Of a stretch of DNA of 64,000 bases, positions 1 through 8,447 are shown one piece after another. The translations under genes were made by a program, and so were the position numbers. The notes beneath the pieces are model-generated. The model was not told the origin of the DNA and searched no databases. It saw only the letters and a list, made by a program, of their open reading frames with translations. Source of the DNA: Salibaculum sp035270045. GTDB lineage: Bacteria > Pseudomonadota > Alphaproteobacteria > Rhodobacterales > Rhodobacteraceae. Positions within the stretch are counted from its first letter, which is position 1. Every line of letters begins with the position of its first letter. The DNA is taken from positions 50,966 through 114,965 of the forward strand of contig NZ_DATFIP010000002.1 in the NCBI RefSeq assembly GCF_035270045.1, written 5' to 3'.

Positions 1-155
1 CCCGCCGGGTGCCAGTCCTGCGTCAGGATCACGGCATCGAAATCAGCCATCAGCGCGTTGATCCCGCACACGATCTCATCGCCTTCGTGCACGGCCAGCG
101 CGCCGCCAGGGCAGAAATCATTTTGCACGTCGATCACGACAAGGGCATGGGTCAT
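1..155 (-). CDS. pncA: Nicotinamidase, N-terminal part (cut by window edge)
   Basis: This gene runs off the left edge; only its first 51 or so codons are present. The product would hydrolyse nicotinamide to nicotinate in the cytoplasm for NAD salvage. The visible N-terminus reads VVIDVQNDFCPGGALAV, the hallmark of the isochorismatase-like nicotinamidase family, with the catalytic Asp in VIDVQNDF. Near the edge, TQDWHP is the family motif at the end of the second strand and holds a metal-binding His. The ATG at 153-155 is preceded on the minus strand by a strong GGAAAGGAGG ribosome site, so the start is secure. It is divergent from the gene at 312. The catalytic Lys and Cys would lie outside the window. 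Confidence 0.9.
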   Translation of the reverse strand, partial: MTHALVVIDVQNDFCPGGALAVHEGDEIVCGINALMADFDAVILTQDWHPA

Positions 156-311
156 GGGACCTCCTTTCCTGATGAGACCGAGATTAATGCTGAGGCGCGG
201 CATTGAAAACCCGGAACCGGCCCGCCGACGTCGCCGCAGGCATTGATGCGTGTCAAGGCAAGTCCCCGGCGACAGGCCCAATCTGGTGTAAAGCAAAAAG
301 GAGGCACTGGG

Positions 312-839
312 ATGAAACTGCTTGTCGGCTACGCAACCACCGAAGGGCAATCGCGCAAGATCGCGCGCCATGTGGCAGATCGCCTGGCCGATGCGGGACA
401 TATGGTCGAGCTTCTGTCTCTGACCGATGGCGAAGGGCTGGCTCTTGACCGTTTTGATCGGGCGGTGCTGGTTGCCTCGATCCATGCCGGGCAGTATCGC
501 AAGGAGTTGACCAGTTTCGCTCAGGACAATGCCCTTTGGCTGCGCCGGCAACCGGTGCTGTTCCTGTCGGTCTCGCTTGCCGCCGCCGGACACGAGTCCG
601 AGGACTGGCGCGGCCTGGACCGGATCGTTGAAGATTTCGCGGAGGTCACGGGCTGGACCCCCGACCGTGCCGAACAGGTCGCCGGCGCTTACCGACCGTC
701 GGAATACGACCTTTTCAAGCGCTTCATCATGCGCCGGATCATCGCCACCAAGGACCCTGGCGCCGATCTGGACACCGACAGGGAATATACCGACTGGCCT
801 GCCCTGGACGCGCTGGTGGATGACTGGATCGTCGGCTGA
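312..839 (+). CDS. hemG: Flavodoxin-domain protein, HemG-like protoporphyrinogen oxidase
   Basis: A 175-residue cytoplasmic flavodoxin-fold protein. The N-terminus MKLLVGYATTEGQSRKIA has the phosphate-binding loop (T-T-E-G-Q-S) that holds FMN, and VASIHAGQYRKEL then FLSVSLAAAGHE match HemG (menaquinone-dependent protoporphyrinogen IX dehydrogenase). In E. coli HemG passes electrons from protoporphyrinogen IX to quinone in haem synthesis. I chose the ATG at 312 because AAAAAGGAGG lies just upstream and the protein then begins with the flavodoxin strand; an in-frame upstream start at 243 would add unlike sequence. Length matches HemG (about 180). It could also be a general flavodoxin. It begins a plus-strand run with trhO and a hemerythrin gene. 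Confidence 0.8.
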   Translation: MKLLVGYATTEGQSRKIARHVADRLADAGHMVELLSLTDGEGLALDRFDRAVLVASIHAGQYRKELTSFAQDNALWLRRQPVLFLSVSLAAAGHESEDWRGLDRIVEDFAEVTGWTPDRAEQVAGAYRPSEYDLFKRFIMRRIIATKDPGADLDTDREYTDWPALDALVDDWIVG

Positions 840-876
840 GCTTGCGGGCGCCCCGACCCGGTCGTATGTGACCGGG

Positions 877-1800
877 ATGTATACAGTCGCCGCACTCTAC
901 CGCTTCACCCCATTTGATGACCCGGCAGCCCTGCAGGCGCCGCTGCGCGCACTGTGCCGGGCAACCGGCACCACGGGCACTCTGCTACTCGCCCGCGAGG
1001 GGATCAACGGAACCATCGCGGGCAGCCGCGAGGGGATTGATCGAGTGCTGGCCCATATCCGCACCCTGCCCGGCTGTGCCAGTCTGACGTGCAAGGAAAG
1101 CACTGCCGCCGAACAGCCCTTCGCCCGGATGAAGGTGCGGATCAAGCGAGAGATCGTCACCATGGGCCAGCCCGACGTGGATCCCCGCGCGGCCGTCGGC
1201 CGCTACGTGGACCCCGCCGACTGGAACGACCTGGTTTCTGCACCCGATGTTGCCGTGATCGACACCCGTAACGACTACGAGGTGACTATCGGCACGTTCG
1301 ACGGGGCAATTGACCCGGAAACCGCCTCATTCCGCGACTTCCCGGCCTGGTGGAACAAGAACAAGGACAGGTTCCACAACAAGCGGATCGCGATGTTCTG
1401 CACCGGCGGCATCCGGTGCGAGAAGTCCACCAATTTCCTGATCGGCCAGGGGGTTGAAGAAGTCTATCACCTCAAGGGTGGCATCCTGAAATACCTCGAA
1501 GAGGTGCCCGAGGAGGAAAGCCTCTGGCACGGCTCATGCTTCGTGTTCGACGGACGGGTGAGCGTCGATCATGGGCTGAAGGAGGGGCGGCATGTGCTGT
1601 GCCATGCCTGCCGCCGACCGCTTCTGCCAGAGGATCGCGTTCGCCCGCAGTATGAATCGGGCGTGTCCTGCCATCACTGCATCGAGGAAACCGGCGCCGA
1701 CGACAAGGCTCGCTTCCGCGAGCGCCAGAAGCAGATCGCGCTTGCCCGCGCAAGGGGTGTGCAGCATCTGGGAACTGACCGTAGCGGCGACGCGGGCTAA
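877..1800 (+). CDS. trhO: tRNA uridine hydroxylase / rhodanese-related protein TrhO
   Basis: A 307-residue cytoplasmic protein of the TrhO (YceA) family, which makes 5-hydroxyuridine at wobble position 34 of some tRNAs with oxygen. The N-terminal ferredoxin-like domain (about 1-95) includes LLLAREGINGTIAGS. The rhodanese domain (about 115-215) has the active-site loop MFCTGGIRCEKS with Cys175. A C-terminal tail carries four cysteines as CHAC and CHHC, probably binding metal. The start ATG at 877 sits 37 bases after hemG; the first residues MYTVAALYRF match the family N-terminus. Nothing is missing. It is followed after 10 bases by a hemerythrin gene, so they may share a message. Confidence 0.92.
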   Translation: MYTVAALYRFTPFDDPAALQAPLRALCRATGTTGTLLLAREGINGTIAGSREGIDRVLAHIRTLPGCASLTCKESTAAEQPFARMKVRIKREIVTMGQPDVDPRAAVGRYVDPADWNDLVSAPDVAVIDTRNDYEVTIGTFDGAIDPETASFRDFPAWWNKNKDRFHNKRIAMFCTGGIRCEKSTNFLIGQGVEEVYHLKGGILKYLEEVPEEESLWHGSCFVFDGRVSVDHGLKEGRHVLCHACRRPLLPEDRVRPQYESGVSCHHCIEETGADDKARFRERQKQIALARARGVQHLGTDRSGDAG

Positions 1801-1810
1801 TTTTCCCAAC

Positions 1811-2374
1811 ATGGATTTGTCACTCGAAACCCGCGACGGCCTTCCCGAGGCCCTCAAGGTGTTGCTGCGCGAGCACCCGAGAGAGGCTTGGGAAGCGGAC
1901 CCACAGTTCAACGGGCTGATCGCTTTCTGGCTGGATCGGCACATGATGTTCCGAAAGCTTGGCGGGTTGTTACAGCAGGAATGCGAAACCCTGCTGGACA
2001 GAAAATCAGACCCGCACCGCTTTGCCCGGGCCGTGGGACAATACGGCGGGATGTTCGTGAACCAGTTGCATGGCCATCATCAGATCGAGGATCATCACTA
2101 TTTCCCGGTTCTGGCCAGGCGCGACACGCGGATTGAAAAGGGTTTCGACCTGTTGGACGTTGACCACCACGCGCTCGACGGGCACCTGAACCGCTTCGTG
2201 AGCTCGGCCAATAACGCCATTCAGGGCGCAAACGGACCCGACCCCCGCACCGCAGCCTCCTGTTTCCTTGAAGCCGCGCAGGACATGGATCGTCTGTTGC
2301 GGCGTCACCTGGACGACGAGGAGGACTTGATTGTGCCCGTAATCTTGAAATACGGCACCGAGGGTCTTGGATAA
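1811..2374 (+). CDS. Hemerythrin HHE domain protein
   Basis: A 187-residue soluble four-helix protein whose His and Glu placement suggests a di-iron site: FWLDRHMMF, HGHHQIEDHHYFPVL, VDHHALDGHLNRF and HLDDEEDLIVPVI. Bacterial hemerythrin-domain proteins bind oxygen, NO or act in iron and redox handling; the exact role here cannot be read from sequence. The ATG at 1811 comes 10 bases after the trhO stop, without a strong ribosome site, hinting at coupling to trhO (an oxygen-dependent enzyme). The gene is 40 bases upstream of a cysteine desulfurase-like gene on the same strand. Intact and of normal length for single HHE-domain proteins. Confidence 0.85.
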   Translation: MDLSLETRDGLPEALKVLLREHPREAWEADPQFNGLIAFWLDRHMMFRKLGGLLQQECETLLDRKSDPHRFARAVGQYGGMFVNQLHGHHQIEDHHYFPVLARRDTRIEKGFDLLDVDHHALDGHLNRFVSSANNAIQGANGPDPRTAASCFLEAAQDMDRLLRRHLDDEEDLIVPVILKYGTEGLG

Positions 2375-2414
2375 TCGAGGGGATTGCGGTCATCTGGCCC
2401 TCAAGGAGAACCCG

Positions 2415-3659
2415 ATGATTACAGATGCCCAACTGGCGGAGATCCGCAGCCGTTTCGCCCATATCGACACCTGCCCCTTCGAGGGCCCCCGGATCTTTTT
2501 CGAAAACGCCGGTGGAGCGCTGACGCTCAACAGCGTGGTCGAGACTTCGGCCCGCTTCGCCGCGATCCCCGACAACCAGGGCCGCGCCAACGGGGCCGCG
2601 CGAGCGCTGATGGATATCATAGCGCGCGCCAAGGCGGCGGGGGCAGAGTTCTTCAACGCGCCCGACGGACAGGTGATCGTGGGCGAAAGCGGCACAGAGC
2701 TTCTGTTCCGGTTGGTGCGAACGGCCGTGACCCGGCAGGCGCGCGGCGTGGTGCTAGGGTCGACCGTGGAACACCCGGCGTCCCGATCCGCTGCCGCCCA
2801 TTGGGCGGATGTGATGAACCTGGAACACCGGCTGGTGCCCCATGACGACACGCTGGGCCTGGTCACGCCCGACGCCTATGCCGCCGCGATGACACCGGAC
2901 GTAACCGTCGCGACGATCCTGCACACCTCGCCGGTCACGGGCATGGGAATGGACCTGCCCAGCATCGCCCGCGCCATCCGCAACGTGGCCCCCGACGCCC
3001 TCATCATCGTGGACGGTATCCAGCACGCCTGCCACGGTGGGATCGACGTGGCGGCGGCGGACGTCGATGGCTACGTGATCTCGCCCTACAAGGTGTTCTC
3101 TCGCCACGGCTACGGAGTGGCCTGGGTGGGCGACCGGCTCACCGGCCTCGGGCCGGAGCAACTGCACGGTGGCCCCCAGCGCAACTGGGAACTGGGCACC
3201 CGGGATACCGGCGCCTATGCGACCTTTTCGGACGTGGTGGACTATTTCGACTGGCTGGGCGGGCAGGTGGGCGGCGCCGAGACCCGACGCGGCAGGATCG
3301 AGGACGCAGGACGAGCGATCCGGGCCCATGAAAAATGCCTGACCGACGCGATGCTGCACGGCACCGGCAACCTGAAGGGGCTGGCCGAATTGCCCGGCGT
3401 GCAGGTGATCGGCGGTATCGACAATCCCGCCCGCGAGGGGCTTGTCTGTTTCTGGGCTGATGCCCTGCTCGCGCCGGATATCGTCGAGCGGCTGAACGCG
3501 GAAGGCATCCGCACTCATACCCGCAAGGCCGACCATTACAGCGGCAACATCCTTGACCCGCTGGGTCAGGACGCCGCCGTGCGGGTCAGCATGTGCCACT
3601 ACAATTCCGAGGCCGAGGTGGCGCGGTTCCTGTCAGTGATGGCCGGTATCCTCGAATGA
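2415..3659 (+). CDS. Class V aminotransferase, cysteine desulfurase-like
   Basis: A 414-residue PLP enzyme of the NifS/CsdA class. Supporting motifs are FFENAGGALT near residue 30 (as in FLDNAAGA of Csd proteins), IIVDGIQHACHG with the PLP-binding Asp200, and VISPYKVFSRHGYG with Lys226 as the probable Schiff-base lysine. The usual role is removing sulfur from cysteine for Fe-S clusters or tRNA thiolation, but members also act on kynurenine or other amino acids, and I see no clear catalytic Cys loop, so substrate is left open. The ATG at 2415 has AAGGAG 8 bases upstream. It is the last gene of the plus-strand run and is followed by a clear terminator. Confidence 0.82.
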   Translation: MITDAQLAEIRSRFAHIDTCPFEGPRIFFENAGGALTLNSVVETSARFAAIPDNQGRANGAARALMDIIARAKAAGAEFFNAPDGQVIVGESGTELLFRLVRTAVTRQARGVVLGSTVEHPASRSAAAHWADVMNLEHRLVPHDDTLGLVTPDAYAAAMTPDVTVATILHTSPVTGMGMDLPSIARAIRNVAPDALIIVDGIQHACHGGIDVAAADVDGYVISPYKVFSRHGYGVAWVGDRLTGLGPEQLHGGPQRNWELGTRDTGAYATFSDVVDYFDWLGGQVGGAETRRGRIEDAGRAIRAHEKCLTDAMLHGTGNLKGLAELPGVQVIGGIDNPAREGLVCFWADALLAPDIVERLNAEGIRTHTRKADHYSGNILDPLGQDAAVRVSMCHYNSEAEVARFLSVMAGILE

Positions 3660-3662
3660 CAA

Positions 3663-3693
3663 GGGGGCAGCCGCTTGGCTGCCCCCTATTTTT
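3663..3693 (+). terminator. Rho-independent terminator after the aminotransferase gene
   Basis: A perfect 10-base-pair stem (GGGGGCAGCC at 3663-3672 with GGCTGCCCCC at 3677-3686) and a GCTT loop are followed by TATTTTTG. It begins 3 bases after the stop codon at 3659. It also lies beyond the end of convergent gyrB, but on that strand the T run is poor. Confidence 0.9.
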
Positions 3694-3729
3694 GACAATC
3701 GAATCATGGCCCGCCCAATGGCGCGCCGA

Positions 3730-6147
3730 TCAGAAATCCAGGTTTTCGACGCTCAGCGCATTCTGCTGAATGAATTCCCGGCGCGGTTCGACCATGTCGC
3801 CCATCAACTTGGTGAACAGGTCGTCCGCCTCGATCATGTCGTCCACCTTGACCTGCAACAGCGTCCGGGCATCCGGGTCCAGCGTGGTTTCCCACAGCTG
3901 GTCGTCGTTCATTTCGCCCAGTCCCTTGTAGCGTTGCAGGGTCAGGCCGCGCTCGCCCTCCTCCAAGATCGCCCGCAGCAGGTCCAGTGGACCATATATC
4001 GCCTGGTGCCGGTCCTTGCGGTGCAGTTCGGCCGGACGGTCATAAACTTCTTGCAGGGCCTTGGTAAAGCTGCCGGTCTTGCGGGCCTCTCCCGAACGCA
4101 GCATCGGGCCGTCCAGGGTGCGTACCTCTTCGACGCCGCGCAGGATTCGAGCCAGTCGGATGCCATGATCCTGGGTAATGCGGCCCCGCCAGCCGCGTTC
4201 GTATTCCAGTGCGATCTTGTCCAGCCGCGCGGCGACCTTGTCAGCCACCGCCTGCAGATCCGCGTCCACCGCGCCAGGCACGAAGGCGCCGGCGATGGCC
4301 GCCTGTTCCAGGATGTTGCGCGGGTAATGCGTGGGAAACGCCTCGAGCACACGGCGCAGCTGGCGCGCCTCTTCCACAACCCGCTTGAGGTCCTGGCCGG
4401 TGATCTCCTCGCCGGTGCCAAGCCGCAGCATGGCGCCTTCGGTGCCCTGTTCGATCAGGTAATCGTCCAACGCGGGCTGGTCCTTGAGGTAGACCTCGGA
4501 CTTGCCGCGACTGACCTTGAACAGCGGCGGCTGCGCGATGTAGAGATAACCGCCCTCGATGATCTCGGGCATCTGCCGGAAGAAGAAGGTCAGCAGAAGC
4601 GTTCGGATATGGGCGCCGTCCACGTCCGCGTCTGTCATGATGATTATCTTGTGATAGCGCAGCTTGCTGATGTCGAATTCATCGCGTCCGATGCCGGTGC
4701 CCAACGCCATGACCAGGTTGCCGATCTCCTGACTGCCCAGCATCCGGTCAAAGCGGGCACGTTCCACATTCAGGATCTTGCCGCGCAGGGGCAGGATGGC
4801 CTGCGCACGACGGTCCCGCCCGGTCTGGGCCGACCCGCCGGCGCTGTCGCCCTCGACCAAGAACAATTCCGTCTTCGACGGATCCTTTTCCGAACAATCC
4901 TTGAGCTTTCCAGCCAGGAAATTCACATCCATCGCCGTCTTGCGACGCGTGAGGTCACGCGCCTTGCGCGCGGCTTCCCGCGCCAGTGCCGCCTCGATGA
5001 TCTTGCCGACGATCATCTTGGCTTCGTTCGGGTTTTCCTCGAACCATTCGGACAGTTTCTCGCCCACCAGGTTCTCCACCGCCGGACGCACCTCTGAACT
5101 GACCAGCTTGTCCTTGGTCTGGCTGCTGAATTTCGGGTCCGGCACCTTGACGGACAGGACACAGGTCAGCCCCTCGCGGGCGTCGTCACCGGTGAAATTG
5201 ACCTTTTCTTTCTTTGCGATGCCGCTGTCCTGGGCATACTTGGAAATTGTCCGCGTCAACGCACCGCGGAAACCGGCCATGTGGCTGCCGCCATCGCGCT
5301 GCGGGATGTTATTGGTGAAGGGCAGCACGGTTTCGTGGTAGCTGTCGTTCCACCACATCGCAACCTCGATGCCGATGTCGTCGCGTTCGCCGCGCACGTA
5401 GATCGGTTCGGGCATCATGGCGGATTTCGACCGGTCGAGGTACTTGACGAATTCCTTGACGCCACCCTCGTAGAACAGCTCGGACTTCAGCGGCTCGGCA
5501 GGGCGCGCGTCCTCGAGGATGATGCGCACGCCGGAATTGAGGAAGGCCAGTTCGCGAAGGCGCTTTTCCAACGTCTCGAAGCTGTAGTCGAGGTTCGAGA
5601 AGGTCTCCGTCGAGGCGAGGAACCGCACCTCCGTGCCGGTCTCGCCCGCCGCCTCACCGATGACCTCCAGGTGGTCGGTGGTATCCCCGTGGGCGAAGCG
5701 GGCCCTGTGCACTTTGCAATTGCGCCAGACCGTCAGTTCCAGCCAGTCGGACAGGGCGTTCACCACCGAGACACCGACGCCGTGCAAACCGCCCGAAACC
5801 TTGTAGGAATTGCTGTCGAATTTCCCGCCCGCATGCAACTGGGTCATGATGACCTCGGCGGCCGAAACGCCCTCTTCCTCGTGCAGTTCAACTGGCACGC
5901 CGCGGCCATTGTCGCGCACCGATACGCTGGAATCCGCATGGATCTTCACGTGGACATAGTCGGCATGACCGGCCAGCGCCTCGTCGATGCCGTTGTCCAC
6001 AACCTCGTAGACCATGTGGTGCAGGCCCGAGCCGTCGTCGGTATCCCCAATATACATGCCGGGACGTTTGCGGACCGCCTCCAACCCTTTGAGAACCTTT
6101 ATGGATTCTGCGCCATATTCATACGGCAGCTGCTGCTCTTCGGCCAT
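3730..6147 (-). CDS. gyrB: DNA gyrase subunit B
   Basis: An 805-residue ATPase subunit of DNA gyrase, which introduces negative supercoils with GyrA. The GHKL ATPase domain is visible: the Mg-binding region VVDNGIDEALAG near 49-60, DNGRGVP at 79-85, the ATP lid GGLHGVG at 119-125 and the QTK loop at 343-345. The TOPRIM domain has EGDSAGGSA at 432-440 and TDADVDGAH near 508, giving the catalytic Glu and Asp residues. The C-terminal QRYKGLGEMN is typical of GyrB and distinguishes it from most ParE proteins. Length fits GyrB of alphaproteobacteria. It is the last gene of the dnaA-dnaN-recF line and has its own promoter. Confidence 0.98.
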   Translation of the reverse strand: MAEEQQLPYEYGAESIKVLKGLEAVRKRPGMYIGDTDDGSGLHHMVYEVVDNGIDEALAGHADYVHVKIHADSSVSVRDNGRGVPVELHEEEGVSAAEVIMTQLHAGGKFDSNSYKVSGGLHGVGVSVVNALSDWLELTVWRNCKVHRARFAHGDTTDHLEVIGEAAGETGTEVRFLASTETFSNLDYSFETLEKRLRELAFLNSGVRIILEDARPAEPLKSELFYEGGVKEFVKYLDRSKSAMMPEPIYVRGERDDIGIEVAMWWNDSYHETVLPFTNNIPQRDGGSHMAGFRGALTRTISKYAQDSGIAKKEKVNFTGDDAREGLTCVLSVKVPDPKFSSQTKDKLVSSEVRPAVENLVGEKLSEWFEENPNEAKMIVGKIIEAALAREAARKARDLTRRKTAMDVNFLAGKLKDCSEKDPSKTELFLVEGDSAGGSAQTGRDRRAQAILPLRGKILNVERARFDRMLGSQEIGNLVMALGTGIGRDEFDISKLRYHKIIIMTDADVDGAHIRTLLLTFFFRQMPEIIEGGYLYIAQPPLFKVSRGKSEVYLKDQPALDDYLIEQGTEGAMLRLGTGEEITGQDLKRVVEEARQLRRVLEAFPTHYPRNILEQAAIAGAFVPGAVDADLQAVADKVAARLDKIALEYERGWRGRITQDHGIRLARILRGVEEVRTLDGPMLRSGEARKTGSFTKALQEVYDRPAELHRKDRHQAIYGPLDLLRAILEEGERGLTLQRYKGLGEMNDDQLWETTLDPDARTLLQVKVDDMIEADDLFTKLMGDMVEPRREFIQQNALSVENLDF

Positions 6148-6175
6148 TTCGGACCCTTTGTATCATTCCTGCAAT

Positions 6176-6204
6176 CTTATACGGGATCGGCTGGGGATTG
6201 TCAC
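6176..6204 (-). promoter_or_regulatory. Candidate sigma-70 promoter of gyrB
   Basis: On the minus strand a -35-like GTGACA (6199-6204) and a -10-like TATAAG (6176-6181) are separated by exactly 17 bases. Transcription would begin about 20 bases before the gyrB start at 6147. Sequence inference only. Confidence 0.55.
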
Positions 6205-6228
6205 GTCGATGCGGCCCCTTTCGGGAGG

Positions 6229-6849
6229 TCAGAACACCGGGATGGCAAGCCCCACGCCGATCAGAAGACAGCCCGAGGCGATGTTCATCCGGCGCACCGA
6301 CCGGCCCGATGTCAGCAGCGCCCGCACCTGGCTCACAAAGCCAGCAATGATGAGGTTTCCGACCAGCGGCACCACCGCCGACATGGCCGCGATGGCCGCC
6401 ACATCGGCGGGCGTCAGAACGCTCAGGTCGAAAAATCCCGGCAGCATGCCCATGTAGAACAGGATGGCCTTGGGATTGGCGAGGATCACCGCCAGACCGG
6501 CCAGGAACCCGGCGGCGAAGCCGGGCCGCGTCAGGCGGCCATTGCCGCCGACCCAGACGCCCGCCGACCGCAGCACCAGCAGACCCATGACCAGAAAGGT
6601 GATGGAGGCGACCCCCTTCATGACAACCATGGCCATTGAAAACTGGTCCACGACCCAGGCCATGCCCAGCACCGCCAGCAGCGACCACAGCACATCGCCC
6701 ACGACGACGCCCAGGGACAGTGGCCAGGCGGCGGCGAACCCGCCTGACATGGCCCGCGCGAGCAGGCCCACCCAGACCGGGCCGGGGGTCAGGAACAGGA
6801 TCAGAAGCGCCCCGGCATAGAACGCCGCCTCGGGTGCCGATATGGTCAC
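6229..6849 (-). CDS. LysE family amino acid exporter
   Basis: A 206-residue inner-membrane protein with about six hydrophobic segments. LFLTPGPVWVGLLARAMSGG near the N-terminus is the conserved P-G-P loop of LysE/RhtB exporters, and the central AVILANPKAILFYMGMLPGFF is the second family signature. Such proteins export amino acids or related small metabolites; the substrate is not predictable. I use the GTG at 6847-6849, which overlaps the stop of the upstream VOC gene as GTGA and yields the usual length; a farther ATG would add 18 charged residues before the first membrane helix. It probably shares a message with the VOC gene and recF. Confidence 0.88.
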   Translation of the reverse strand: MTISAPEAAFYAGALLILFLTPGPVWVGLLARAMSGGFAAAWPLSLGVVVGDVLWSLLAVLGMAWVVDQFSMAMVVMKGVASITFLVMGLLVLRSAGVWVGGNGRLTRPGFAAGFLAGLAVILANPKAILFYMGMLPGFFDLSVLTPADVAAIAAMSAVVPLVGNLIIAGFVSQVRALLTSGRSVRRMNIASGCLLIGVGLAIPVF

Positions 6850-7268
6850 GCGATGCGACCCTCCGCATCGAGCGGATCGAAGGGGTTCCAGGCGAATTCC
6901 CACAGGTGCCCGTCTGGGTCAGCGACGTAGCTGGAATAACCGCCCCAGGCGGTCTCGAAGGGCGCGCGCACGGGACTCGCCCCACAGGCCAGCGCGTGAT
7001 CATAGGCCGCGTCCACCGCCGCCCGGTCCGGGTGGTTCTGGGCCAGCGTCATGGCCCCAGTTCGCAATTTCCCGGGGTCGCGTCCGGTTTCGCGTGCCAG
7101 GCCCGCCAACGTGAACAACCCGAACTTTGTCCCGTCCATGTCGTAAAAGGCAACCATCTCGTTCGCACTTTCAAGGTACCAGCCCAGCGCCTCGTAATAG
7201 GAGCGGGCACGGGCGAGATCGGACACGGCAAGCGTGATGAAAGTCACGCGGTTGTAGGGCAGGGTCAT
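6846..7268 (-). CDS. VOC (glyoxalase/bleomycin resistance) family protein
   Basis: A 140-residue cytoplasmic protein with the paired beta-alpha-beta-beta-beta folds of the vicinal oxygen chelate superfamily. TFITLAVSDLARARSYYEALGW starts the first module and YSSYVADPDGHLWEFAWNP the second, with a likely metal-ligand Glu in LWEFAWN. The family includes lyases, dioxygenases and binding proteins, so no reaction is assigned. The ATG overlaps the recF stop by 4 bases (ATGA) and its own stop overlaps the LysE gene start, indicating translational coupling along recF-VOC-lysE. Intact. Confidence 0.85.
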   Translation of the reverse strand: MTLPYNRVTFITLAVSDLARARSYYEALGWYLESANEMVAFYDMDGTKFGLFTLAGLARETGRDPGKLRTGAMTLAQNHPDRAAVDAAYDHALACGASPVRAPFETAWGGYSSYVADPDGHLWEFAWNPFDPLDAEGRIA

Positions 7269-8383
7269 GCAGGGTCCTGAAGTTCGATGTGGCTTGTCTG
7301 GTCGTGTTCATACACGGACATCCACTGAGCGCGCGCGCCAAGATCACTGAAAAGCTCGGGTCCCGTGCCGGTGAGAAAGGCCTGGGTCCCAAGTGCACAT
7401 ATCTCATCATAGAGCGCGGCCCGACGGTGAGTGTCAAGATGTGCCGCGACCTCGTCCAGCAACAGGATGGGGGACGCGCCGAAATCCTCGGCCAGGGCGC
7501 GGCCATTGGCCAGGACCAACGACACGAGAAGGGCCTTCTGTTCGCCCGTGGAACAATCACGCGCTGCCACCCCTTTGGCGGCGAATTCCGCTTCCAGATC
7601 GGCGCGATGGGGCCCGGCCAGGGTGCGCCCGGCGGCCATGTCGCGCGTCCGTCCCGCCGCCAAGGCGGCTTGCAAGGCATCGGGATCGTCGGGGGCTTCC
7701 ACAGTCGGGTCTGGATGGGTCAGGGTCAGTTTGGCGATGGGAAAGGCCGTCTCGGCCTGATCCTGAGCCTGGGCCAAGCGTCCAAGCGACTGGGCTCGAT
7801 TGCGATGGATCTTCGCCCCGGCCTCGGCCATCTGCGCCTCGAGCGCACGATACCAATGGGCATCATTGACCTGATCCTTGAGCAGGCGGTTCCGGTCGCG
7901 CATGGCCTTTTCATAGGCCAGAACGGCCTCGGCGTGACCGGGTTCGAAGCTGAGCGTGGCCCGGTCCAGGAAGCGCCGTCGCCCCTCGGCCCCCTCGATC
8001 CAGAGCCTGTCCATCGACGGGATCAGCCAAAGAATGCGGGCAATGCGGCCCAGCGCTATCTGCGGCGCAGCTTTGCCGTCGATGCGCACCTGGCGCGGGG
8101 CCGCGTTCTCGGACAGGGTCTCGACCTCGTGCGCCCGGCCAAGTGAGGTCAGCGCCGCGGTGATCTTCCAGCCCAGCGCCTCGGGGCGCCGTGAGAGGTC
8201 TTCAACACTCGCCCGGCGCATGCCCCGGCCCGGCGAGAGCATCGACACCGCCTCGAGGATGTTGGTCTTGCCGGCACCATTGGGACCGTGAATCGCCAGA
8301 GGGCGCCCGTCGAGCGCCAATCGCGCGCGCTTGTGCGAGCGGAAATGCGACAGGCCGAGAGATTGGATCAGGAGCCCCGTCAT
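7265..8383 (-). CDS. recF: DNA replication and repair protein RecF
   Basis: A 372-residue SMC-like ATPase that, with RecO and RecR, loads RecA on gapped DNA during repair and fork restart. The Walker A motif is GPNGAGKTN at 33-41. The ABC-type signature region CSTGEQKALLVSLVLA and Walker B ILLLDEVAAHLD lie in the C-terminal third. Length is that of the family. Gene order dnaA-dnaN-recF is ancestral in bacteria. It lies 64 bases downstream of dnaN on the same strand and overlaps the next gene by 4 bases. The two N-terminal segments match family features such as LSHFRSHKRARLAL. Confidence 0.96.
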   Translation of the reverse strand: MTGLLIQSLGLSHFRSHKRARLALDGRPLAIHGPNGAGKTNILEAVSMLSPGRGMRRASVEDLSRRPEALGWKITAALTSLGRAHEVETLSENAAPRQVRIDGKAAPQIALGRIARILWLIPSMDRLWIEGAEGRRRFLDRATLSFEPGHAEAVLAYEKAMRDRNRLLKDQVNDAHWYRALEAQMAEAGAKIHRNRAQSLGRLAQAQDQAETAFPIAKLTLTHPDPTVEAPDDPDALQAALAAGRTRDMAAGRTLAGPHRADLEAEFAAKGVAARDCSTGEQKALLVSLVLANGRALAEDFGASPILLLDEVAAHLDTHRRAALYDEICALGTQAFLTGTGPELFSDLGARAQWMSVYEHDQTSHIELQDPA

Positions 8384-8447
8384 CGGTCAAAACCAGTCTT
8401 CCGATGCGCCCAAAAGGCCGGAACTATCTGGGGGATTCCGGCGCCCG

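Noticed and set aside
3706..6639. Two long plus-strand open frames (about 450-460 residues each) opposite gyrB
   Set aside because: gyrB is certain on the other strand; these are open because of the high GC third-position pattern and match no family.
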